A DNA stretch of 64,000 bases from Deltaproteobacteria bacterium (GTDB taxonomy: Bacteria; Myxococcota; Kuafuiibacteriia; Kuafuiibacteriales; Kuafuiibacteriaceae). Shown here in pieces: positions 1-10,894 of the stretch. Position 1 is the stretch's first letter; every line of letters starts with the position of its first letter. Made by a program: the position numbers and the translations under genes. The notes beneath the pieces are model-generated. The model worked only from the letters and a program-made list of their open reading frames with translations. It did no database searches and was not told where the DNA came from. The DNA lies in the NCBI GenBank assembly GCA_016713425.1, contig JADJPE010000005.1, forward strand, positions 2,480,001 through 2,544,000, read 5' to 3'.

Positions 1-1775
1 CGCGCGAAAGCAAGGAGCGTTTCGTCGGTGGCACCGTCCATTCGCTGAAGCCAAGCCCGTTGGTCGCTCTTGAGCGCGGGCTGGTCGCGCCGAGCTCGCC
101 CGGCGCGTGCGATGGTCTGATGCGCATGGATGTTGGCGTCGGCGAGGGTTCGATCCTGGAGTTGCACGAGGACTGGAACCTTCGCCCACGAGCGGAATTG
201 CGACCGGAGTCGTTCGATGTAGCTGTCGCCCATTTGTCGACAACACGGTCCACCGAAGAGCTGGATGAGGGAGAGATAACGGGTGGCGGCGCCCACGTCG
301 CCGCCCAGAAGTTCGGCCAGGCGTTCTTCGTCGTGAATTCCGCCGGTGAGCACCTCTTGGTGGTATGGATGGTCGAGGACGTCCCGAATTTGGCTCGCCG
401 TTCGTGCCTGGACGAGCGACGTATAGAAGCCGCCCTGGATCCGATCGACGAACGTTCGGGTGCGATCGACATGGCAGAAGTCCTCGGCCATATAGAAGAG
501 GTTCTTGCCCGGATGTGCCTCATCGACTTTGGCCTGGAGGTTGTTGAGGCAGGTCTCGAAGAACCCGGCGGGGAGACCGGCCGCGTTGTCGAAGCGAAAA
601 CCGGCGACGTCCATATCGATCGCCCAGAACTCGAGCATGCGCGTGAGCCAGTCGAGGACCGCCCGTTGCGCTTCGCTGGTCGGCTCGCCGTGTCCCCAGC
701 GCGCGCCGTGGTTGAGTTGGCTCGTATCGCGCCAATCACCCCAGCCGCCGGAAACGATGTCTTCTGGTCGCTTGGCGCCGGTAGGCTCGATTGAACCATC
801 GGGTCGCACTGCGGCGAAAAACTCGCTGGCCAACGCTTGCAGCGTGTTCGCGACCGCGGGGTTTTGGAGCCGTCGTCGAATCGTAGCCAAGTGCTCTTGG
901 TTGACGGCGATCTGTGAGAAGTCGTCCTTCCGAATCTCAGCGCGTCCATCCGCGGTGGTAAAGCGATCGCGGAAGTCGGCGTCATGCCCGAGATGGTTGA
1001 GGACGACGTCGAGGATGACCTTGATCCCACGTGTTTTGGCGGCTGCGACGAAGCGCTGGAACTCTTTCAGCGCCGCGGTTCGGCTCAGTTCGCCGTCGGG
1101 GTCGTGGCCCGATTCGACAATCTTACGCGCGTCGCGCGAGTGTTGGCGCTTGATGGTGAACGGATCGGTCACCGCATATGGGCTCCCTTTGTCATCGTGC
1201 GGATGACGGTGAGCCCAAGGCTTCGTCTCGAAGGGAGGCATCAACCAAATGGCGTTGATGCCCGCTTCTTCGAGGTGCGCGAGTCCATACGTCTCGGGGC
1301 CGGCGTCGATCAGGCCTTGGAACGTTCCGTCGCCTACCTGGTCGACCTGGATCTGTTCCATGTTCAGGTCGAGGTGCTCTCGCGCAAAAGGCCGAATGAC
1401 GGTGTCGCCGATCCCATCCTCGGAGAGCCATCGGACGACACCGGCTTCGTTGGCGATGTGGGCGGCCAGCCGATATGCGCGAACATGCCTTACGGAAAGG
1501 TTTGCTTCGAAGACCTGCTCAGGCCCCTCCGTCCCCACGGGCTTCATGTCGATGTTCGCAAAGCCTTTGCCTGGATTCAGGTTCGTGTGGAGCACAACGC
1601 GTGCGCCCGGAGGGACGTCGCGGACGCGACACTGGACCTTGAGCTGTTCTTCCCGGCGCCCGTCGAATGGCGCGTGCGTGTAGCCGCTTACGTTCGTTCC
1701 TCCGGGGCTGACGATTCGGCTCGTGAAGTGCGGGGTTGGCGCGGGGCGCGGGTGCAGGGGAGAAGCCGTCCGCAT
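1..1775 (-). CDS. Alpha-amylase family (GH13) glycoside hydrolase, 3' end beyond window
   Basis: This open frame runs off the left edge of the window, so only the first 591 residues are visible and no stop is seen. The GH13 signature regions can be read: region I DVVLNHLG (D256-H261), region II GFRFD with the expected nucleophile D396, region III AED with the acid/base E431, and a region-IV-like HD pair at 481-482. About 150 residues precede the barrel and look like a beta-rich N-terminal domain. The family hydrolyses or rearranges alpha-glucans; substrate cannot be told. I see no signal peptide, so it may be cytoplasmic (glycogen or maltodextrin use). The ATG at 1775 is the first good start; the frame stays open further upstream into ssb but without a convincing start codon. 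It lies 77 bp after ssb on the same strand. Confidence 0.85.
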   Translation of the reverse strand, partial: MRTASPLHPRPAPTPHFTSRIVSPGGTNVSGYTHAPFDGRREEQLKVQCRVRDVPPGARVVLHTNLNPGKGFANIDMKPVGTEGPEQVFEANLSVRHVRAYRLAAHIANEAGVVRWLSEDGIGDTVIRPFAREHLDLNMEQIQVDQVGDGTFQGLIDAGPETYGLAHLEEAGINAIWLMPPFETKPWAHRHPHDDKGSPYAVTDPFTIKRQHSRDARKIVESGHDPDGELSRTAALKEFQRFVAAAKTRGIKVILDVVLNHLGHDADFRDRFTTADGRAEIRKDDFSQIAVNQEHLATIRRRLQNPAVANTLQALASEFFAAVRPDGSIEPTGAKRPEDIVSGGWGDWRDTSQLNHGARWGHGEPTSEAQRAVLDWLTRMLEFWAIDMDVAGFRFDNAAGLPAGFFETCLNNLQAKVDEAHPGKNLFYMAEDFCHVDRTRTFVDRIQGGFYTSLVQARTASQIRDVLDHPYHQEVLTGGIHDEERLAELLGGDVGAATRYLSLIQLFGGPCCRQMGDSYIERLRSQFRSWAKVPVLVQLQDRTLADANIHAHQTIARAGRARRDQPALKSDQRAWLQRMDGATDETLLAFA

Positions 1776-1852
1776 GGAGGCCTTATCGTCCCGAGGCGTT
1801 GCACGTATGCGCGGAAAGAGATCGGTGTTTGGGCGGATAGATTTACACTGAG

Positions 1853-2281
1853 CTAGAACGGGATGTCGCTGTCGTCGATGGGCGGTGGCCCATCCATAGA
1901 GCTACCGGGGCCACTCGAACCGCCGCCGTATCCACCGCCGCCCCCTTCTCCTCGTCCTCCGAGGAAGGTGACGCGGTCGGCGACGATCTCGGTCGTATAG
2001 CGCTTGGACCCCTCTTTGTCTTCCCACTCGCGGGTTTGAATGCGCCCCTCGACGTGGACTGAGCGACCCTTCTTCAAGTACTCGCCGCAGTGCTCAGCCT
2101 GCTTGCCCCAAACGACGATGCGGTGCCATTCTGTTCGCTCTTGGCGTTGCCCGTTCTTGTCGTTCCACACGTCCGTCGTGGCAATGCGAAAGTTCGCCAC
2201 GGCCGAACTGCTGGCCGTAAAACGTACCTCGGGATCGGCCCCGAGGTTTCCGATTAAAAATACCTTATTGATGCTGGCCAT
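1853..2281 (-). CDS. ssb: Single-stranded DNA-binding protein
   Basis: A 142-residue SSB. The N-terminal OB fold (about residues 1-105) starts with the classic MASINKVFLIGNLG and contains the conserved WHRIVVWGK stretch; a glycine-rich linker follows and the protein ends in the acidic tip DDSDIPF that recruits replication and repair partners in this family. The frame is open 17 codons further upstream, but the ATG at 2281 is chosen because it gives the canonical SSB N-terminus and has a GGAGG seven bases upstream. SSB coats single-stranded DNA during replication, recombination and repair, normally as a tetramer. Confidence 0.97.
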   Translation of the reverse strand: MASINKVFLIGNLGADPEVRFTASSSAVANFRIATTDVWNDKNGQRQERTEWHRIVVWGKQAEHCGEYLKKGRSVHVEGRIQTREWEDKEGSKRYTTEIVADRVTFLGGRGEGGGGGYGGGSSGPGSSMDGPPPIDDSDIPF

Positions 2282-2287
2282 CTGAAA

Positions 2288-2292
2288 CCTCC
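2288..2292 (-). promoter_or_regulatory. Ribosome binding site of ssb
   Basis: GGAGG on the minus strand, seven bases before the ATG at 2281. It decides the ssb start against the longer open frame. Confidence 0.75.
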
Positions 2293-2375
2293 ACTTCGCC
2301 TGGGCGCCCTTTCGGTTGCGTTCCCGGCGCATCCTTTAGTGTCGATGTCGGGCCCCTGAGTCAATGCGAGAGCTC

Positions 2376-2391
2376 GCGGAAATCATTCCGC
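2376..2391 (-). terminator. Possible weak terminator hairpin after the PEGA gene
   Basis: A perfect 6-bp stem (GCGGAA/TTCCGC) with a 4-base loop, about 37 bp past the stop of the PEGA-domain gene and before ssb. There is no U-tract after it on the minus strand, so intrinsic termination is doubtful. Confidence 0.25.
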
Positions 2392-2427
2392 CGTTTCCGG
2401 ATCGCTTTGGGGATTTCTCCAGGGGCT

Positions 2428-3801
2428 TCAGTACTGGCCCGTCACGAGAAGGCCGGCGAACGAGGCGCCTGCGGTGGGCGCGATGGCCAGAGCGGGGCCG
2501 TCGGTTGTCCGGGGTGCGGGCGTCCGGGGGCGGTCGAGAACGTACATGAGGATGCCGGTGGCGCCCGCGACGACGGCCGCGGCGCCGAGCACCGACGCTG
2601 CGGCGACGGCTTCGTCGCGCTTGTTTTCGGCATCTTGGAAGGTCTCGACTTGGGCGACGGTGAGGCTTCTTCCACCGTCGAGGACGCGCTCGATATCCTT
2701 CGCCTTCTTCTGGTGTCCGAGCGCGTTCAGTCCGAAGAGTGTCGAGCCGGCGAAGAGCGCGGCACCCGTTCCCAGAAAGACGTACGACACGGTCCGCTGC
2801 GTGGTCGTCTCGAGGCTGACGATGATCGTGCGTTCGTCTCCTTTCTTGAGCGTCATCTCCTCGACGAACGGATATGCGCCCGACTGCGTCACGGCGATGA
2901 AGTGTTCGCCTTCGGGTACCTCGATCGGATTCGAAAATGGGGTTGTGCCCTGGAGGCGCCCGTCGATGCTTACCTCTGCGTCGTCGGGGGCACTGATGCG
3001 CAAGAGCGCAGGCTTTGGGGTCAAGACCGCATCGACGCCGACGAGGCGGCCATCGACCGCAAGCACATCGAGCGACTTGTCGAAGTAGCCGGGCGCCGTG
3101 ATGGTGAGGGCGTGGCGCCCCGGCTTCACATCGACGATCGCTGGGAGGTCGACGGGTGGTGCACCGTCGATGATGGCCATGGCCTCCTCTTGGCCGAGGT
3201 CGCTCGAGATCATGATCTGGGTCTTTGGATCACGCCCTCGTCTCGTTGCGCCGGGCGCGGATACACCCAAACGCAATAGAACTTGCGAGAGGCTCGCGAT
3301 GTGCTGCGCGGCATGGTCTCGGCGCCGGCCGTTCGGATCTCCGATGAGGTAGGCCTGGTACAAGGCGATGGCACGCTCGAGGCTTGTTCGGTCTCCATCG
3401 ATGTAGAACTTCTTGCGATAGGCTTGGGCGGCTGAGAACGCGACCTGTGGGCGCGGCGCGAGTCGGTAGGCCTCCTCGAATCCGGCCACGGCCATCTCGT
3501 ATTGACCCTTTCGGTAGGCACGGCTCGCCGCTTCGAAGAGTACTTTGGCTTGGGCGGTGTCCGAAGAGGGCGATTCGCCGCGCTCATCGGCCATCGCTTC
3601 ATTCGCCGTCGATCGGTCCGCCGTCGATCGGTCCGCCGTCGATCCGTCCGCGGTCGATCTGTCTGCCGGCAACTCATCGGCGCTCGAACCGCCGTTCTCG
3701 GCCCGGACCGGATTCGCCGCGACGACGCTCGACAGGGTCCAGATCCCGCCGACGACTGCAAAGAGACGTGCGTCCTGGAATCGGCTTCTCGCTTTGGCCA
3801 T
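2428..3801 (-). CDS. Secreted PEGA-domain protein with N-terminal TPR-like region
   Basis: A 457-residue protein starting MAKARSRF at 3801, with a signal peptide (hydrophobic stretch then VRA-ENGG). A low-complexity STADRSTADGS-type repeat (15-bp unit, about 3606-3660) follows. Next comes a helical TPR-like region (YRKGQYEMAVAGFEEAYRL), then PEGA-type beta domains; the clearest reads DAEVSIDGRLQGTTPF. Two hydrophobic segments near the C-terminus (FLGTGAALFAGSTLFGL; VLGAAAVVAGATGILMYVL) suggest membrane association. PEGA domains are common on myxobacterial surface and kinase-linked proteins; no enzyme activity is implied. The start 7 bp after the FG-GAP gene stop and the run of same-strand genes argue for co-transcription with the kinase and FG-GAP genes. 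The frame is open far upstream inside the FG-GAP gene, but those residues look like out-of-frame translation. Confidence 0.8.
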   Translation of the reverse strand: MAKARSRFQDARLFAVVGGIWTLSSVVAANPVRAENGGSSADELPADRSTADGSTADRSTADRSTANEAMADERGESPSSDTAQAKVLFEAASRAYRKGQYEMAVAGFEEAYRLAPRPQVAFSAAQAYRKKFYIDGDRTSLERAIALYQAYLIGDPNGRRRDHAAQHIASLSQVLLRLGVSAPGATRRGRDPKTQIMISSDLGQEEAMAIIDGAPPVDLPAIVDVKPGRHALTITAPGYFDKSLDVLAVDGRLVGVDAVLTPKPALLRISAPDDAEVSIDGRLQGTTPFSNPIEVPEGEHFIAVTQSGAYPFVEEMTLKKGDERTIIVSLETTTQRTVSYVFLGTGAALFAGSTLFGLNALGHQKKAKDIERVLDGGRSLTVAQVETFQDAENKRDEAVAAASVLGAAAVVAGATGILMYVLDRPRTPAPRTTDGPALAIAPTAGASFAGLLVTGQY

Positions 3802-3808
3802 GGCTTGG

Positions 3809-6700
3809 TTACTCCTGTGCTTGCGCGGAGGTGAGCGGGGGACGGTTGCACGCGCCGTGCGAGTGCGCGGCGGCCAGGCAGGGTTCTTGGAGGTAGACGA
3901 CGCTGCTGTTCGCGTCCGACAAGACGAGATCCTCCAGTCCGTCCCCGTTGGCGTCGAGCGCATGGAGTGAGACGCGACTTTCGTGTTCAGCCAGCGTTTC
4001 CACGGCCGAGCTCCAAACGAGATTCGTGAGGTCGCCCTCCAGATTGGCGACGAAGAGGCCGGCATCTGCGAGGAGTGCGATCGCAGGATGAGGTGGAAGG
4101 TCGAGCGCGATCGGCGCGACTGCGCGCGCCTTGCCGACGTTCGAGCCGCGCGCCAACTCACCCAGCAGCGTGGGGGTCGGGTTCATGCCGGTCTCTGTCC
4201 CTCGATAGACGAGGAGGCTTGCTTCGGACACAGCGTCCGAGCTCTGGCTCGCCGCGTTCACCTCGATGGCGGCATCCCACCCCGCGAACGAGACGATCAG
4301 GTCCTTCAGCTCATCACCGTCGACGTCGGCGAGTTGAAGACCTGCGAGCTGGGGATAGGACGAGGTATTGTCGAGCTTCTCGACCGCCATGTCGGGTGCC
4401 GCCAAGTCCTCTTCCGAGACCGAAACCACCATGAGCTGTGGCTTCCGGGTTGCCTGCTCGGCGACGCCCGAGGTGCTCCAACATCCAGGATCCTCGGACA
4501 TGAAGAGGGAATCGGTGGCCTTCGCCTCGACGACCTTCCCGGCGATGGCGCGCGGACATCGGAGCTGTATGGCCTGGATCTCGGAGAGAAGGTCAAAGTC
4601 GCGAATGAGAATTGCGTCCTCCTTCTTGAATTGGGCTCTTGGTGCGCCGGTGATCGACCAGGCCCGAACCTGAGATGAGACCGCGTTGCCGACTGACCCG
4701 ACATCGCCCTCGGAGGTCGAGCCGCTTCCCCGGCCGATCGAGAGCGCGACCATACCAGGCTGCGTGCCGCCCGTCGTCGTGAAGTGACCGATCTGAACCA
4801 AGAACGGCGCATCGCCAATCGATGTTTTCGACGGCTCTAAGCGAAAAGGCGATGACAGCTGGCGACTGCTCGATCCCAGAAGCAAGGTCGTGGTGCGTCT
4901 GCCGTCGGTCGATGAGCTCGATGAGCTCGACGAGGTGTCGGCCGATGTGGCGCGCGGTCGCGTGACGACCCGGAGATCGGTCGCCCGGTCGAGGATGCCG
5001 TAGATGTCGGAGTCGACCGGGACCAGGGATTCGATCACGCGGTCATCGAAGTGTGCGCCCACGGTGATTCCAGAGCCATTGAAGTGTACGAGTACATCGA
5101 CGCCGTCTTGGGCAAAGGCGAGGTCCGTCCGGCCATCACCATCGAAATCGCCGGCCGTCAGCGAGGACGGGAAGCCGGTGGTTGTGATCGCGCTGTAGTT
5201 GAACACGGGGGTGCCGGTTCCCAAGACCAGATCGATCCGGCGCTGCGTGTGCGTGGTCGCGGCCACATCGAGGTGACCGTCCCCATTGAAATCGCCGATG
5301 ATCGCTTCTTGCCAGTCGTCCGAGGCATTGAAGGCGGTCATGGCCAGACCGCGACCGATCGGTTCAATCGATACGAACACGCCGGTCGGTAGGACGAAGT
5401 CGGCCCGCCCATCGCCGGTCAGGTCTTGCGCAGCGAGTGGCCAGGACTCTCGCCCGCCGTCGTTGAAGCGCGCGTCGATCGAGGCCTGCCCAACCTGCCC
5501 ATCGGCGTCCACGAACTCTCCCTGGAGGGTACGATGGGCGTAAGCGACGCGATGGAGGGTGAGCGAACCGACGGAGCTCTGCACGGAAACCAGCAGATCC
5601 AGTCCGCCGTCCCCGTCGAGATCGGTCAACGTCGTGCCGCGATCGACCTTGTAGGGAAGTGGCAAGGCGACCTCTGAGTCTCGGATCAGGCGGCAGGTAA
5701 GCGTCGATCCTTCGTCATTGCACCCTGCGCTGTTGCTGTTGCAGGCCGTCGTTTCGCAGACGATGCGAACGATCTGAACGGTTCGGGCGCCGGGCGCCGA
5801 GATCGCGAGGACATCCGAGGTCAGCGATGTGCCGAAGTCGATGCTGCCCACACCCATGCTCTCCGCGGGCGCCTCGATGGGAAGCTCGAGCGGATCCGAG
5901 GGCGAGCGGTATTCGAAGGCCAGGCTCAACTCGGTCTTCCCTTGCCCTTGGAGGGGCTCGATGCGAATCGCCTTCTTGAGGTCGACCCACGGGACGGCGC
6001 GGGCCGAGATGAGGCGTGTGTTCGACCGGAGGGGTTCTGGGGGGGTCGGGGCTTCGAAGATGACCGAGGCCAGCGAGCGGTCGCGCTGACCTCTCAGCAC
6101 GGTCAGACCGAGCAACTGCGGCATGACGATATCGTCCAAGCCGTCCGCGTCGAGGTCGCCGATGGCGAGACGTCCGGTGGTGATCTCGGCGTTCGTGCGA
6201 TGGGCCTCAGAGAACGCCCCCGAAGTATCGCCGTAGCGAATCAATAGGCTCGAGTCCGTCTGCGCGACGAGGTCGAGTCGCCCGTCCCCGTCGAGGTCGG
6301 CGACGCCGAGCGCAAAAGGATCGTCGATCGGGAGCGGAACACGGTGGGCGGCGGAAAATTTGTGGGTTGGGAAGCGGCAGACACCGTCCTCTCCGCACCA
6401 CCAGGTCGCCGGACAGCCCGCGAACGCGGCGTCGGCTCGGGGATCGCAAATGAAGCGGCAAGATTGTTCTCCCGCCGTCGGAGCCCCGCACTGGGTATCG
6501 CCGCCTACGCCGTACGTGTCGCAGTCTTCGCCGTTCTCCGGCTCGACGATGCGATTGCCACAGACGTTGTTGATGGCGAGGTCGGCGAGCGGTGTGCACG
6601 CCGCCGCCGAGAGGTGGCAGACGGCCAGGCAGAAAAGGCGAGTGAGGCGAACTGCGTCGTGCATGGGTTCAACCATTCTTCGAGCCCCGTCCATGGTCAT
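3809..6700 (-). CDS. FG-GAP/VCBS repeat lipoprotein
   Basis: A large exported protein of about 963 residues. The N-terminus carries a lipoprotein-type signal (RLFCLAVCHLSAAAC), then a short cysteine-rich region (VCGNRIVEPENGEDCD). The body holds at least eight calcium-binding-like FG-GAP motifs of the type DLDGDGRLDLV, DLDADGLDDIV, DFNGDGHLDVA, DFDGDGRTDLA and DANGDGLEDLV, which in this family build a beta-propeller. The start is placed at ATG 6700, which has a GGGAG five bases upstream; a GTG at 6706 overlaps the stop of the kinase gene as GTGA, and an ATG at 6664 is also possible. Position between a membrane kinase and a PEGA protein suggests an outer-surface sensor or adhesion role, which is inference. 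Confidence 0.85.
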   Translation of the reverse strand: MTMDGARRMVEPMHDAVRLTRLFCLAVCHLSAAACTPLADLAINNVCGNRIVEPENGEDCDTYGVGGDTQCGAPTAGEQSCRFICDPRADAAFAGCPATWWCGEDGVCRFPTHKFSAAHRVPLPIDDPFALGVADLDGDGRLDLVAQTDSSLLIRYGDTSGAFSEAHRTNAEITTGRLAIGDLDADGLDDIVMPQLLGLTVLRGQRDRSLASVIFEAPTPPEPLRSNTRLISARAVPWVDLKKAIRIEPLQGQGKTELSLAFEYRSPSDPLELPIEAPAESMGVGSIDFGTSLTSDVLAISAPGARTVQIVRIVCETTACNSNSAGCNDEGSTLTCRLIRDSEVALPLPYKVDRGTTLTDLDGDGGLDLLVSVQSSVGSLTLHRVAYAHRTLQGEFVDADGQVGQASIDARFNDGGRESWPLAAQDLTGDGRADFVLPTGVFVSIEPIGRGLAMTAFNASDDWQEAIIGDFNGDGHLDVAATTHTQRRIDLVLGTGTPVFNYSAITTTGFPSSLTAGDFDGDGRTDLAFAQDGVDVLVHFNGSGITVGAHFDDRVIESLVPVDSDIYGILDRATDLRVVTRPRATSADTSSSSSSSSTDGRRTTTLLLGSSSRQLSSPFRLEPSKTSIGDAPFLVQIGHFTTTGGTQPGMVALSIGRGSGSTSEGDVGSVGNAVSSQVRAWSITGAPRAQFKKEDAILIRDFDLLSEIQAIQLRCPRAIAGKVVEAKATDSLFMSEDPGCWSTSGVAEQATRKPQLMVVSVSEEDLAAPDMAVEKLDNTSSYPQLAGLQLADVDGDELKDLIVSFAGWDAAIEVNAASQSSDAVSEASLLVYRGTETGMNPTPTLLGELARGSNVGKARAVAPIALDLPPHPAIALLADAGLFVANLEGDLTNLVWSSAVETLAEHESRVSLHALDANGDGLEDLVLSDANSSVVYLQEPCLAAAHSHGACNRPPLTSAQAQE

Positions 6701-6702
6701 GG

Positions 6703-8526
<1,824 letters not shown>

Positions 8527-8590
8527 GGGAAGGTCGAGTGCGTGCGGGTCGGATGTTGTCGTATATGGGCGGGATGGTTTGCGTCTGAGT

Positions 8591-10828
8591 TTAGTCGAGA
8601 GTGATCGGCCCACTCGAGACTGGAAGACCGTCGACATCCACGCGGGCACCGGTGCTCACGGCCGTTGCCTCGATCGCGGTCATGCGAACTGTGTATTGTC
8701 GCCCTGGTTGAGCGTCGCTCCCGCAGGACCCTACGGCGATGGCGATGGCGCCGAGGCCGACGGCACTCAACAAGATCCGCGGCGCGCGGGTGCACAGCCA
8801 AAGGCCAAACGCCCCGAGCACGAAGGCAAGCCCGAGGGACGCGAGCAGAGGTGGTCCGTTCATGGCGTCGAACCACGAGCCGGCGCCGGCGAGCCAGCGA
8901 TCGTGGGCGAGGGATGCGGGTGCGCTCCGCTGGGCCACTGGGATTGTGCTCAACCGCCCGGTCAATAGGTATCGCTTGGGGGTGCCCTCGACGAGCGTTT
9001 CGCTGGCGAGGCTGAGCGTCCGCGGCGTCCCGTCTGACAATACGCCTTCGACCGACGCGCGGATTGGGTCCGCGGCGTCGACCAATGTGTTGCCGTCGAT
9101 GTCTTCGCGCAGTACGAGGCTTTCAAACCAGGCTGTGCTCGAGCCGTCGGTCGCGACGACGGTGACGGTCATCGACGTGATCGCCACGGCACCGTTCTCG
9201 GCCTCGACCTCGATCGCGATATGCGGTCGATCGCCTGTCGAGGGAACAGAAAGCGCGGCCACCGAGAGATGGATGTTCTCAGCGGGGCCTCCATCCACAC
9301 CGGCGTCGCCCGAAGCTGCATCAGCCGGTCCCGCGGCATCGGCCGGCCCTGCGGCATCCGCCGATCCCGCGGCATCGGCCGTTTCTCCGGCATCGGTTGG
9401 TCCTGCGGCATCGGCTGGACTTGCGGCATCGGCTGGTCCTGCGGCATCGGCTGGTCCTGCGGCATCAGCCGATCCTCCATCGGTCGACGATCCGGCGTCC
9501 GAGTCTCCACAGGTTTCGGGTGTGGCGGGGGTGATTCGCCAGATCGTTCCGGACGTGATGTTGACGTAGTAAATGCCGCCGTCGGGGCCGTTGAAGAAGT
9601 GGACGGGTCCGCGAGCGTTCGAGACGATGTCTTGACGATCGCCGAGAACGCCGTTGCGAGAAGCGTTCGGTGTGAGCGTCCAGACGCGATTGGCGACGTA
9701 GTCGCCGTACCAATAGACGTCCTTCCATGTGCTGGGCCAGGTGCAGTGCGTGGAGAACACGCCGCCCGTGACGCTCGCCTGACTTCCGTTGTGGGCATAG
9801 GTGTGGACGGGATCGACGCAAGCGCCGCGATGCGTCACGCTGTTGCACGTAGAAGACGGTAGGCCGGCTTGTCCTTCGCGATAGGGCCATCCGTGATGTT
9901 CGCCGGGACCGTGGGAGATCGTGATTTCTTCGTATGTCACCTCGCCCACGTCGCCGATCCAAAGGTTGCCGGTGAGCGGATCGAATGAGAATCGCCACGG
10001 ATTTCGAAATCCCCAGTTATAGATTTCTTTCGCGGGCGTGCCGAGGACGCCATCGCTCGGGACCTGATGCTGGCCGTTCGAACCACACGTGATCGCCGTG
10101 CCGCACGCGACGACCGCGGACTCTGAGGTCAACGGATTGGTACTCGGAATGCCGCCTTCGCGATCAATCCGAAGGATCTTGCCGTTCTTGTTGGTCAAGC
10201 ATGTCGCAAAGTAGTTGTCGCCCTCGCCGGGGGCGCAGCTACAGTTGCATCCCGTATCGCCGACACCCACATAGAGATATCCGTCCGGGCCGAAGGCCAG
10301 GCCACCTCCGTTGTGATTTCGCGGTCCGTAAAGTCCGGACAGGATGTCGACCCGGCCCGCGACGTCGACCTGATTCGTGTTCGGATCGAACACCGCATAG
10401 GCAACGCGATGGCGATCGGTGCCGGGGGCTCCTTGCTGCGAATAGTAGAAGTAGAGCCGGTGCGTCGTCGCGAACAACGGGTCGATCGCGAGGCCGAGGA
10501 GGCCACGCTCGCTGGCGAGATCGACGGGAACGACGCCGGCGTCGACGATCGTTCCGTTCGTGAGGCGGACTTTGATATGTCCGCCGACTTCAGTGATGAT
10601 CAGACGACCGTCGGGCAGAAACTCGGCGGCGGTTGGGCTCTCCAGGCCGGCGGCATCGCCGATGAACTGGGTGAGTGAGAGCTCACTGGCGGGCGCGCCG
10701 TTCACCAGTATATCTGCGCGCGCATCTCGGGTCGGCCACGCCTTTGCGAAAGCGATGACCATGACCATGACCATGAGCAATACGTGTGTGGCTCGAAGTC
10801 GATGCGAGCGTTTCTCGGAGCTTCTCAC
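8591..10828 (-). CDS. Secreted PQQ-dependent sugar dehydrogenase-like protein with Asp/Ala/Pro linker
   Basis: A 745-residue exported protein. After a signal peptide (basic stretch, MVMVMVIAFA core, ARA-D site near 38) comes a glucose/sorbosone dehydrogenase beta-propeller, about residues 50-440. Family landmarks visible are RNHNGGGLAFGPDGYLYVG, with the catalytic-type histidine, and WGFRNPWRFSFD; a Cys-rich insert (GCNCSCAPG) is present. A PADAAG-type repeat (about 450-510) links to a beta-sandwich-like domain. Then a transmembrane stretch is followed by a second hydrophobic stretch ending GSCGSD. The GTG at 10828 is taken as start because it gives a basic signal-peptide n-region; a later ATG at 10774 is possible. 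Such enzymes oxidise aldoses in the periplasm or outside the cell with PQQ; activity here is inferred from the family. Confidence 0.82.
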   Translation of the reverse strand: MRSSEKRSHRLRATHVLLMVMVMVIAFAKAWPTRDARADILVNGAPASELSLTQFIGDAAGLESPTAAEFLPDGRLIITEVGGHIKVRLTNGTIVDAGVVPVDLASERGLLGLAIDPLFATTHRLYFYYSQQGAPGTDRHRVAYAVFDPNTNQVDVAGRVDILSGLYGPRNHNGGGLAFGPDGYLYVGVGDTGCNCSCAPGEGDNYFATCLTNKNGKILRIDREGGIPSTNPLTSESAVVACGTAITCGSNGQHQVPSDGVLGTPAKEIYNWGFRNPWRFSFDPLTGNLWIGDVGEVTYEEITISHGPGEHHGWPYREGQAGLPSSTCNSVTHRGACVDPVHTYAHNGSQASVTGGVFSTHCTWPSTWKDVYWYGDYVANRVWTLTPNASRNGVLGDRQDIVSNARGPVHFFNGPDGGIYYVNITSGTIWRITPATPETCGDSDAGSSTDGGSADAAGPADAAGPADAASPADAAGPTDAGETADAAGSADAAGPADAAGPADAASGDAGVDGGPAENIHLSVAALSVPSTGDRPHIAIEVEAENGAVAITSMTVTVVATDGSSTAWFESLVLREDIDGNTLVDAADPIRASVEGVLSDGTPRTLSLASETLVEGTPKRYLLTGRLSTIPVAQRSAPASLAHDRWLAGAGSWFDAMNGPPLLASLGLAFVLGAFGLWLCTRAPRILLSAVGLGAIAIAVGSCGSDAQPGRQYTVRMTAIEATAVSTGARVDVDGLPVSSGPITLD
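9310..9475. repeat. In-frame minisatellite coding for PADAAG-type linker
   Basis: About nine imperfect 18-bp units encode the Pro-Ala-Asp-Ala-Ala-Gly linker of the sugar-dehydrogenase-like gene. Unit length is a multiple of three, so copy-number change would keep the frame. Confidence 0.8.
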
Positions 10829-10894
10829 CCCCCGCCTATATCAGGGATCGCAGCCCTCAGTCATGGCCGATCGACGGTTCCGCGAGGGCTCGAT

